From Sulfurospirillum sp001602955 (GTDB taxonomy: Bacteria; Campylobacterota; Campylobacteria; Campylobacterales; Sulfurospirillaceae): a DNA stretch of 64,000 bases. Positions 45,839 through 52,693 of this stretch are shown here, in pieces. A program made the position numbers and the translations under genes. The notes below the pieces were generated by a model. It did not search any database, was not told the DNA's origin, and was given only the letters and a program-made list of their open reading frames with translations. Position 1 is the first letter of the stretch; every line of letters begins with the position of its first letter. Location: positions 124,001 to 188,000 of the forward strand of contig LVAC01000011.1 of the NCBI GenBank assembly GCA_001602955.1, in the 5' to 3' direction.

Positions 45839-47509
45839 TTAATTCTCCTCTTTTGATTTAAAAATATAAGTATTCGATAAATAACCAATTAAAAAGCTAT
45901 CTGTAAAGCGTGATAATTTTTCTTCGCCGTTATATGCTTCAATCAAAGTAATGGCATTATTCAATTTTTTAGCATTAAAATGTATTGCATGTTTGTATTG
46001 AAAAAAAGCAAATTCAATTTCTTTTTTCAATTTTGGAGCATTATTTGCTCTTAAAAAAGGTTCTACCAAATCATGCATTTTTTCATGCTGATTTTTCTTG
46101 GACAATAAGTAGCTTGCAACCTGTCCACAAAGATAAAAAAACTCTTCGCTGCTCAAATCACTATAATCGGATGTATCAAGCCTTTGTATCATCTGATTTT
46201 CCATTTTCTGAATATCCATAACCGCTTCTCCTTCATGTTTTAATAATGAAAATTTTAGATTTAAACTCTCTTTTGCTTTATAGTCTCTATTTTGCCTTAT
46301 ATGCTCAATGACAAAATCAGTTCCATATTTTCTAATGACTTGATAAAACTCTTTTTCATCGTATTTTTTGAAATAATTCACCATCGCATATTTTGTCTCA
46401 AATATAAGCTGTTGAAGCTTCTTGGAAACAAAATCAGAGACTTTTAAATCATCACGAAAATAGTTGTTTTTCAGTTGTTTATTATAAAAAACTTCATCGA
46501 CTATCGTTTCAAGTTGTAAAAGGTTTATGATTTTTCTATCCTCTTTATCTTTTATATCGAGATAATTTTTGACGACTATTTCATTTTTAAATTCTTCAAT
46601 TTTTATAGGTATATAATCAAAATCTGTCACAATATCTTTTTCTTTAAAATCTCGATTGATAAAGAACTGACTTCCAAGAGGCGATTTATTTTGATAGTCT
46701 TGAAACTTTAACCAATCAAAGAATTTTTTTAACAAGAGAGCATTACTGTCTTTTATCATACAAGGGGCTTCTATTTTACGTGTTTTTTGTGCAAGAAAAG
46801 GCTTCTTCGCATTTAATCCCATATTAGAATCAGATAAACCATAAACATCCTTATCTATGGTTTCGCTGTATTCTATATCGTTAAAAATTTTGATTGCATA
46901 GTAAATTTCGCTCTCTTCTTTATATTTTTCAACTGTCGCATCAAAAAATATTTTAATGTAATTATCTACATTGTTTTCCTGTGCAATTTTTACAATAGCT
47001 TGTATATTATCTTCGACAAAGTTATATTTTTTGGTAACATCTTCTTGTCTTGCTGGGTCATTTAATTTATTTTGAAAACCTTTTAGTATCTCAATTTCAT
47101 TTCTTTTTTTGAATTTTTTGTAATTAGAAAGTGCTAAATAGTGACTTTTAATGGCACTGTCTGAAAGTAATTTTTTTGGATCATCACTTATGAAACTTTC
47201 AACTTTAACAAAGAATGAAAGATAGTTAACATTGTGGATTTTTTTATCATCAAACGCTTTATTAGAATTTAGATAACCACTATAATAGTCGCGCTCTTTA
47301 AACCAATCAAACATTGTTTGATTCATATCACCGTTTACATGTAAAAATACTTTTTCTTTTTTGAGCGTCTTTGAAATAAAATATTCCATACTTTCATTAT
47401 CATTCACTTTGATATAGAACCCATCCTTGAGGATATAGTTATCTAAAATGAGCTTATCACCTTTGACTTCATACTCTTTTCTAAAAATTTCCAATAAATC
47501 ATAAATCAT
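45839..47509 (-). CDS. cas8b: Cascade large subunit Cas8b (Csh1 family)
   Basis: 556 residues. Low-similarity large subunit placed between abi and cas7, of the size and order expected for Cas8b/Csh1 of type I-B; it recognises the PAM. No separate small subunit gene is seen, in line with type I-B where it is made from an internal start in cas8. The ATG overlaps the abi stop by one base (TAATG) after AAGGAT. Confidence 0.88.
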   Translation of the reverse strand: MIYDLLEIFRKEYEVKGDKLILDNYILKDGFYIKVNDNESMEYFISKTLKKEKVFLHVNGDMNQTMFDWFKERDYYSGYLNSNKAFDDKKIHNVNYLSFFVKVESFISDDPKKLLSDSAIKSHYLALSNYKKFKKRNEIEILKGFQNKLNDPARQEDVTKKYNFVEDNIQAIVKIAQENNVDNYIKIFFDATVEKYKEESEIYYAIKIFNDIEYSETIDKDVYGLSDSNMGLNAKKPFLAQKTRKIEAPCMIKDSNALLLKKFFDWLKFQDYQNKSPLGSQFFINRDFKEKDIVTDFDYIPIKIEEFKNEIVVKNYLDIKDKEDRKIINLLQLETIVDEVFYNKQLKNNYFRDDLKVSDFVSKKLQQLIFETKYAMVNYFKKYDEKEFYQVIRKYGTDFVIEHIRQNRDYKAKESLNLKFSLLKHEGEAVMDIQKMENQMIQRLDTSDYSDLSSEEFFYLCGQVASYLLSKKNQHEKMHDLVEPFLRANNAPKLKKEIEFAFFQYKHAIHFNAKKLNNAITLIEAYNGEEKLSRFTDSFLIGYLSNTYIFKSKEEN

Positions 47510-48195
47510 TAATTATCCTTACTTAATTCATTCAATTTTATCTCTATTATCTTTTCTTCATTTCTATACACATTTTCAAATTCGTCAAATAAACAAGTCA
47601 ACTTGTAAATATCTTTATTTAACCAATAAATAAAATCTAAAATTTCTTGATGAATTTCAAATAAATTTTTTATATCAACAATAGTATCAAAATGAAAAAT
47701 CTTATTTCGAAGATTTCTTATTGTATTTATTCTAGCTGCTAACTTTTTTCTTACTGCCATATTTTTAGGAATATTTGGAAAAATCAACTTTACATATCTA
47801 TTCCAAATTTTTTGTTCATACTCTTTGCCTAACAAATATGTCCAAAATCCAAAACTAAGCTCTGAAATTATTCTGCCTGTTGTTAACTCTTTGCCTTTAT
47901 CTATTTTACTTTTTGCTTCATCAATTTTTGCTCTTAGTCTAGGGGTTAAAAAACTCTCATCTTCAAACCAAAACTCATTCTTGAGTTGATCCGATAGAAC
48001 GAGATGAATGCTATTTCTTAAAGTAGTTTCAAAAGTTTGCAATGGGAAATATAAGGATTTCGAGAGGGTGACATTGAGCAGGTATTTTTGAATAATAATT
48101 TTTTGATCATTGATAGAAAATATTTTAGAATAGTGATCCAATCTATCTTTTGAAATAGACTTTTCCAAATTCTCAAATAATAAATATTTTTCCAC
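47509..48195 (-). CDS. Abi-like HEPN protein, first gene of the cas operon
   Basis: 228 residues, similar in layout to the Abi_2/AbiD-AbiF family: YFPLQTFETTLRNSIH at residues 50-65, ELSFGFWTYLLG near 112, W...LIFPNIPK near 135, and R-X4-H in NLRNKIFHFD near 165, the catalytic motif of HEPN RNases. Starts with GTG seven bases after GAGG; an ATG five bases upstream is in another frame. It is transcribed with cas8-7-5-3-4-bro-1-2 from the promoter at 48337-48365. Abi HEPN proteins are abortive-infection toxins. No cas system needs this gene, so it may guard or accompany the CRISPR system. Confidence 0.82.
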   Translation of the reverse strand: MEKYLLFENLEKSISKDRLDHYSKIFSINDQKIIIQKYLLNVTLSKSLYFPLQTFETTLRNSIHLVLSDQLKNEFWFEDESFLTPRLRAKIDEAKSKIDKGKELTTGRIISELSFGFWTYLLGKEYEQKIWNRYVKLIFPNIPKNMAVRKKLAARINTIRNLRNKIFHFDTIVDIKNLFEIHQEILDFIYWLNKDIYKLTCLFDEFENVYRNEEKIIEIKLNELSKDN

Positions 48196-48240
48196 GACAT
48201 AACCTCATCATAGCATATTGCCTTTTTTGCATTCTTTATG

Positions 48241-48351
48241 TATAATATAGGCGCAGACCCTAGGTAAATCCTCTCCTGTCAATCTTACGGTTGCGGTGAT
48301 TGATCCTAGGGGTAACGTTCAAATTGTATTATTGAAATAATAATACAAATA
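48241..48351 (+). ncRNA. Structured small-RNA candidate next to the Abi gene
   Basis: The plus strand has TTGCCT (48218) -N17- TATAAT (48241-48246), a clear promoter firing away from abi. The predicted RNA (start near 48253) folds: CCCTAGG (48258-48264) pairs with CCTAGGG (48305-48311), inside it TCAATC pairs with GATTGA, and a 10-bp hairpin TTGTATTATT/AATAATACAA (48325-48349) ends it. No open frame. Nearby structured RNAs are known for AbiF-type Abi genes (the abiF RNA motif); I cannot check the consensus. The same fold could also act as 5' leader of abi on the other strand. Confidence 0.6.
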
Positions 48352-48365
48352 AAGCCCAAAGTCAA
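48337..48365 (-). promoter_or_regulatory. Promoter of the abi-cas operon
   Basis: Minus strand TTGACT (48365-48360), exactly 17 bases, then TATTAT (48342-48337). A second overlapping TTGACT lies at 48370-48365. Predicted start near 48330 with a leader of about 135 nt before the abi GTG. The -35 box overlaps a site matching the pseudo-spacer of the CRISPR-repeat-like RNA. Confidence 0.65.
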
Positions 48366-48367
48366 GT
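48358..48367 (+). promoter_or_regulatory. Putative Cascade target site on the abi-cas -35 box
   Basis: AAAGTCAAGT matches the first ten bases of the pseudo-spacer (ACAGTCAAGT, 48486-48495) at nine positions, eight of them in a row. The three bases before it, CCC, would be the PAM. A further AAAGTAAT match lies downstream with a 2-base shift. It lies on the strand opposite to the -35 box it covers. Confidence 0.5.
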
Positions 48368-48423
48368 CAACAGTAAAGTAATTTAGTTTGTATTCATTTT
48401 TTTATTTAATTTTTAAAATTTTT

Positions 48424-48516
48424 TGATAGAATTTCAAAGAACAACATTGCTTCACTTTAAACCGAAACATATAATGTATTTAAATACAGTCAAGTATTTT
48501 AAAGTAATGTTGTTTC
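48424..48516 (+). ncRNA. CRISPR-repeat-like RNA gene (CreA/CreR-like candidate)
   Basis: TG-A-TAGAAT (48424-48432) is an extended -10 after a T-rich stretch. Twenty bases after the expected start lies a degenerate repeat (48460-48485): 19 of 26 bases match the minus-strand array repeat. It keeps 5' AACCGA, a 4-bp stem with 3-base loop (ACAT/ATGT around ATA instead of ACAA/TTGT around GAT) and the handle ATTTAAA. The changed base pair is compensatory, so Cas6 could still process it. The pseudo-spacer (from 48486) targets the abi-cas promoter. Ends AACAACATT (48440) and AATGTTGTT (48506) can pair. Confidence 0.62.
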
Positions 48517-48519
48517 TTC

Positions 48520-49224
48520 TCAAGCCAAACAAAATCCACCGCCGTAACTATTCTTCTCCCCAACCCCGCACGCCAGTGCAACAAATGCCAACTTCTGGCT
48601 CACATCATCTTCGTTGGGGACGATTCTGAATTTATTGCCAAAAAAGCGGATGGATTTGCCGTCTTTAGTAATGAGGATATTTTGGGGAACTTTGTTTTTG
48701 ATTTCGATGAGTTGGATGAAATTTTGGTTTACATGTAAAGATTCTCCAAAGAAGCTTTGGTATTTTTTTTCGGCGTTTTCGTGGAGTTGACGTTGTAGTT
48801 GGACGATGTCGCCGCTTTCGTTCATCGTCCAGTATTTGCCATTACTGACAGAGACGATGACGGGAGTGGCGCTATAGAGTTCGGTGATGAAAAACTGTGA
48901 AATGGTTTTTTTATGGGCTTCGACGATGAGGAGATTTTCGTTGTTAATATTTTGGCGTAATGTGGTTTGGAGCGTGTCGATGAGCGCTTCATCTAAGGAG
49001 CGAATCGTAAAACTGTAAAGATTCCCTTGTTGGTAGACTTTCTCTTTTTCGATGGGAAGTAACCCTCCAAAAACGTAGTATTTGAAACCCTCTTTTTGGT
49101 GCACTTCACCCTTACCTTCTTGGTACATCGAAAAACTGATGTATTTGGAGAGCAACTCAAAACTCTTCTCAAACGCGATGTCTCTTTTGATAAATGCCTT
49201 GCATCTCAGTTCAAAATAACGCAT
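48520..49224 (-). CDS. cas6: CRISPR RNA endonuclease Cas6
   Basis: 234 residues with two RAMP-like folds and the C-terminal glycine-rich loop (ACGVGEKNSYGGGF). Cuts the repeat 8 nt before the spacer. It stands apart from the rest of the cas genes, separated by 324 bp that hold two RNA candidates, and probably has its own promoter in the 118-bp gap to ybaK. Confidence 0.94.
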   Translation of the reverse strand: MRYFELRCKAFIKRDIAFEKSFELLSKYISFSMYQEGKGEVHQKEGFKYYVFGGLLPIEKEKVYQQGNLYSFTIRSLDEALIDTLQTTLRQNINNENLLIVEAHKKTISQFFITELYSATPVIVSVSNGKYWTMNESGDIVQLQRQLHENAEKKYQSFFGESLHVNQNFIQLIEIKNKVPQNILITKDGKSIRFFGNKFRIVPNEDDVSQKLAFVALACGVGEKNSYGGGFCLA

Positions 49225-49276
49225 ACAAATCCTTTTTTTGTAAGATTAAATAATCATACTACAAATTGATAATAAG

Positions 49277-49314
49277 GGTAGCAAATATTTCAAATCGAAA
49301 GATTTTTTGCTACC
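49277..49314. repeat. Inverted repeat GGTAGCAAA / TTTGCTACC
   Basis: Nine-base perfect arms, 20-base loop, in the intergenic region between the divergent cas6 and ybaK genes. May be an operator or an RNA hairpin in the ybaK leader. Confidence 0.4.
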
Positions 49315-49342
49315 ATTCGTAAAAAAGTTGTGAGAAACGAAC

Positions 49343-49822
49343 ATGAGCCTTAAAAAAACAAATGCGGCGCGGTTTTTAGATACGTTGAAACTGCCTTATG
49401 AGATGAGTTCCTATGAAGTGGATGAAGAGGACTTGAGCGCGGTGCATGCAGCGCAATCGCTTGGTGTGGCACCTGAATGTGTCTTTAAAACGTTGGTGGC
49501 GCGCGATGAAGCAAAGCGCATTTTAGTCGCGTGCATTCCTGCGGCTGAGGAGATCGACCTTAAAGCTTTGGCAAAGGTGGCAAAAGCTAAACGGTGTGAA
49601 CTGGTGGCAGTCAAAGAGCTTTTGGGGCTCACGGGCTATATCAGAGGTGGCTGTTCGCCGTTGGCGATGAAGAAGCATTACCCGACGTTTATCGATGCGA
49701 GCGTTCATCGGCATGAAAAAGTGTACGTCAGTGCCGGACTTCGGGGCGTGCAACTGCATCTTGCCCCGTCCGTGCTGATAGAGGCAACCAAAGCACTGTG
49801 CGAAACGATCGTTAAAGTCTAG
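49343..49822 (+). CDS. ybaK: YbaK/EbsC-family aminoacyl-tRNA deacylase
   Basis: 159 residues of the YbaK/ProX fold: KTLVARDEAKRILVACIPAAEEIDLKALAKV and GYIRGGCSPLAMKK are diagnostic. Hydrolyses Cys-tRNA(Pro) made in error by prolyl-tRNA synthetase. Convergent with and overlapping the PAS gene by four bases. It marks the right edge of the accessory island. Confidence 0.92.
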   Translation: MSLKKTNAARFLDTLKLPYEMSSYEVDEEDLSAVHAAQSLGVAPECVFKTLVARDEAKRILVACIPAAEEIDLKALAKVAKAKRCELVAVKELLGLTGYIRGGCSPLAMKKHYPTFIDASVHRHEKVYVSAGLRGVQLHLAPSVLIEATKALCETIVKV

Positions 49823-50217
49823 TTTTGCGCCTCCAAGGCGCGCTTAAAATCGTCAATATCGGTATGCGTACCGACAACGCGCAGGGGCGAGCCCTCTTCA
49901 TTGCGTGCGATAACGCCGCCTTGCGCTAATATCCATTTATAGTGTCCGTCTTTGCAAAGCAGACGATGTTCGCAACGATAATGCACGATTTTACCGCTAA
50001 ACAATGCCGCCAATTCATTCAGGCATTGCGTAAAATCGTCCGGATGCACGCGAGAACTCCATGCGTCTATCGTATCGTTGATTTCATCGGGCTGGTAGCC
50101 GAGCATTTTTTTCCATTGAGGAGAGAAAAAAATTTCATTGGTTGCGATATTCCAATCCCATATTCCGTGACCGATAAAATCGATCATCTGAATGTCGTAC
50201 TGTTTATATTCGCTCAT
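49819..50217 (-). CDS. Stand-alone PAS domain protein
   Basis: 132 residues, almost entirely one PAS_3 domain with its PAC end (GIWDWNIATNEIFFSPQWKKMLGYQ ... YRCEHRLLCKDGHYKWILAQGGVI ... GTHTDIDDFKRA). No output domain follows, so it is either a partner protein for a kinase or a remnant of a longer sensor. The start at 50217 follows AAAGG. Confidence 0.8.
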   Translation of the reverse strand: MSEYKQYDIQMIDFIGHGIWDWNIATNEIFFSPQWKKMLGYQPDEINDTIDAWSSRVHPDDFTQCLNELAALFSGKIVHYRCEHRLLCKDGHYKWILAQGGVIARNEEGSPLRVVGTHTDIDDFKRALEAQN

Positions 50218-50360
50218 GGTTTCGACCTTTTTTAAAACGTTGATGCCATCATAACACGCCAACGTTGCAAACACGTTGCAAGCGATATGACCCAATTGAT
50301 ACAACGCGTTTGTCACGCTAGATGGTGTACAATGACCGCATTAAAACTTTGGAGAGGACG

Positions 50361-51416
50361 ATGTTTGAACAAATCTCTTTTTTCGAGAGTGCGGAAAAAC
50401 TGCATACGAGTCTTACAAAAGGTCGCTATTTACTGTTCGTCGCCGATAAAACCGACATTGCGCCGTTGGCAACTTTGCCCGACGATATTACCTTCGTCGG
50501 TGCCGTTTTTCCGCGCGTTATCTACCGACATTACACGTACGATACGGGAATTATCGTCGCGAAAATGTCCGACTCGACCCTCTCGTGCATTGTCCCCATG
50601 GACAATACGACCCAGCTCAAACTCCCCGAAGAGACCAACGCGGTTTTAACGTTTTTCGACGGTTATTCGATTCACACCGATCGTTTTTTAGAAGTCCTCT
50701 ACGCCCAATTGCCCGAACAAGCACGCATTCTAGGCGCGGGCGCAGGTAAAATGACGCTTGATCCCGCATCGTATCTTCTTTTCGACAACACGCAACGCTA
50801 CACCAACTACGCCATCGTCGTCGCTTCAAAGCAGAGTGTCGGACTGGGAATCAAACACGGTTGGACGACCGTGATGGGTCCTTTTATTGCGACGCATTGT
50901 TCGGGACATACGTTGGAAAAAATCAACTTTCAAGATGCCTATAGCGTGTACCGTTCCATCGTCGAAAAAATCAGCGACATTGCTTTTGATCAGACGCCTT
51001 TTTTCACGATTGCGCAACGCTTTCCTTTGGGCATCGTTCGTTATAACAAAGACTTTATCATAAGAGAACCCTTTTCGACGAACGGTCAGTCTTTAACGCT
51101 CAATGCGCAAATCGACGCAAATTCGGTTATTTCCATCTTAGAAGGTAAAGCCGACGCCATTATCGAAGCGGCTCGCGAAGCCGCCGTTGCTTCCTTACAT
51201 GTCAAAACACAAGCGCACAGCAACGTCTTACTGATAGACTGTATTTCACGCTATTTACTTCTTAAAGAGCGTTACGGCGAAGAGTTGGAAGCGATTACTT
51301 CCGTGTACGATAACGCGATTCCGTTGTGGGGCGTTTTAAGTTTAGGCGAAATTGCCAACGCCAATCAAGAAGGAATCGAGTTTTATAACAATACATGCGT
51401 CATAGGTACCCTTTAA
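50361..51416 (+). CDS. FIST-domain sensor protein
   Basis: 351 residues with FIST_N (about 20-180) and FIST_C (about 200-340, LGIVRYNKDFIIREPF ... VLSLGEIANANQEGIEFYNNT). FIST domains bind small molecules, perhaps amino acids, and usually feed two-component systems. Start ATG follows GAGAGGA. Two histidine kinase genes follow on the same strand. Confidence 0.88.
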   Translation: MFEQISFFESAEKLHTSLTKGRYLLFVADKTDIAPLATLPDDITFVGAVFPRVIYRHYTYDTGIIVAKMSDSTLSCIVPMDNTTQLKLPEETNAVLTFFDGYSIHTDRFLEVLYAQLPEQARILGAGAGKMTLDPASYLLFDNTQRYTNYAIVVASKQSVGLGIKHGWTTVMGPFIATHCSGHTLEKINFQDAYSVYRSIVEKISDIAFDQTPFFTIAQRFPLGIVRYNKDFIIREPFSTNGQSLTLNAQIDANSVISILEGKADAIIEAAREAAVASLHVKTQAHSNVLLIDCISRYLLLKERYGEELEAITSVYDNAIPLWGVLSLGEIANANQEGIEFYNNTCVIGTL

Positions 51417-51472
51417 GTGTTGTATGATTTTCATCAACAAACGTTATACCGTGCATGTAAGTAGGAGAAACG

Positions 51473-52690
51473 ATGCAATACCTCAACGAACAGCTGCTTT
51501 TGACGTTCGAATGCGTCAGTTCCATCGGAACATCCTTAAACTTGGAAACGATGGTCGAGCGTTTTTTGCGTGTTTTTACGCGCAAAACCGGTGCGCTCGC
51601 ATCGCTTTATTGGCAATACGTTTCCGAAGAAAAAGGCTACGTCGAACGCTGCTTTTTAGGAAAACAGGCGTTAAAACCGCTTTTTAAACGCCCAGACGTA
51701 CAGAGCTCAAACGATCAAATTAGCGTCCAAACCGAAGGAAAAAACACTTTTTTATACGTCACGATCGATAGAGACAGTATGGTTTTTCTCTTTTATTCCG
51801 ATAAAAAAGACCTTGAACTGCTCTGTTCCATCGTCTCTTCGTTTCATTCCAAACTCGAAAATGCCGTGCGCGCGTGCAAAAATCACCACGACCTTTTAGA
51901 AATCAACCAAAATTTGGAACGCCGCATCGAAGAAGAAGTCGCTAAAAACCGTGAAAAAGACAAACATATCTTGCAACAATCCCGTCTTGCGCAAATGGGC
52001 GAGATGATCAGCATGATCGCACACCAATGGCGTCAACCTTTAGGCTCTATCTCTGCCGTTGCCGCATCGATCCGTCTTAAAGTTTCACTCAATCGCCTCG
52101 ATACGAGCAGTGAAGAAGCCCAAGAGCAGTCAAAAGCGTTTTTGCTGGATTCGATGGGAAAAATCGAATCGTACGTGCAATTTCTGACTCACACGATCGA
52201 TGATTTCCGCAATTTCTTCAAACCCGACAAGCAAAAAGAGCGTGTAAGCCTTGCCCAACTCGTCAACCGTACGCTCGACATCATCGGCAAAGCGTTGGAG
52301 ATCAATACCATCGCAATCAAAGTCGACGTCCAAAGCACGCGTGAGATTTTGACGTATGCGAGCGAAGTAACGCAAGTCATTTTAAACGTTTTGAAAAATG
52401 CCGAAGATGTCATCAAAGAGCGTCACATCAAATATCCGCACATTTTTATCCACATCGAAGAGCAAGAAGAGTGGCACGTTTTAAGCATCGAAGACAATGC
52501 CGGAGGCATTCCCCCACACATTCTCCCGTATATTTTTGAGCCCTATTTTTCGACCAAAAGCGAGAAAAACGGATCGGGATTGGGTCTTTACATGTCAAAA
52601 ACCATCATCGAAGAACACTGCGGCGGTATGATCTATGCCGAAAATACCCCGATCGGGGCACGTTTTATCATCAAACTCAAAGAGGAATAA
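51473..52690 (+). CDS. Cytoplasmic sensor histidine kinase
   Basis: 405 residues, no membrane helix. A GAF-like N-terminal domain (1-130), a coiled coil (140-165), DHp with His in MISMIAHQWRQPLGS and HATPase_c (NVLKNAEDV, DNAGGIP, GSGLGLYMS). Lies 56 bp after the FIST gene and presumably takes its signal from it. The kinase core is closely related to that of the next gene. Confidence 0.88.
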   Translation: MQYLNEQLLLTFECVSSIGTSLNLETMVERFLRVFTRKTGALASLYWQYVSEEKGYVERCFLGKQALKPLFKRPDVQSSNDQISVQTEGKNTFLYVTIDRDSMVFLFYSDKKDLELLCSIVSSFHSKLENAVRACKNHHDLLEINQNLERRIEEEVAKNREKDKHILQQSRLAQMGEMISMIAHQWRQPLGSISAVAASIRLKVSLNRLDTSSEEAQEQSKAFLLDSMGKIESYVQFLTHTIDDFRNFFKPDKQKERVSLAQLVNRTLDIIGKALEINTIAIKVDVQSTREILTYASEVTQVILNVLKNAEDVIKERHIKYPHIFIHIEEQEEWHVLSIEDNAGGIPPHILPYIFEPYFSTKSEKNGSGLGLYMSKTIIEEHCGGMIYAENTPIGARFIIKLKEE

Positions 52691-52693
52691 TGC

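Noticed and set aside
48251..48311. tRNA or known riboswitch at the structured RNA
   Set aside because: No cloverleaf, no T-loop consensus, and no match to TPP, c-di-GMP, guanidine or fluoride riboswitch cores that I can recall.
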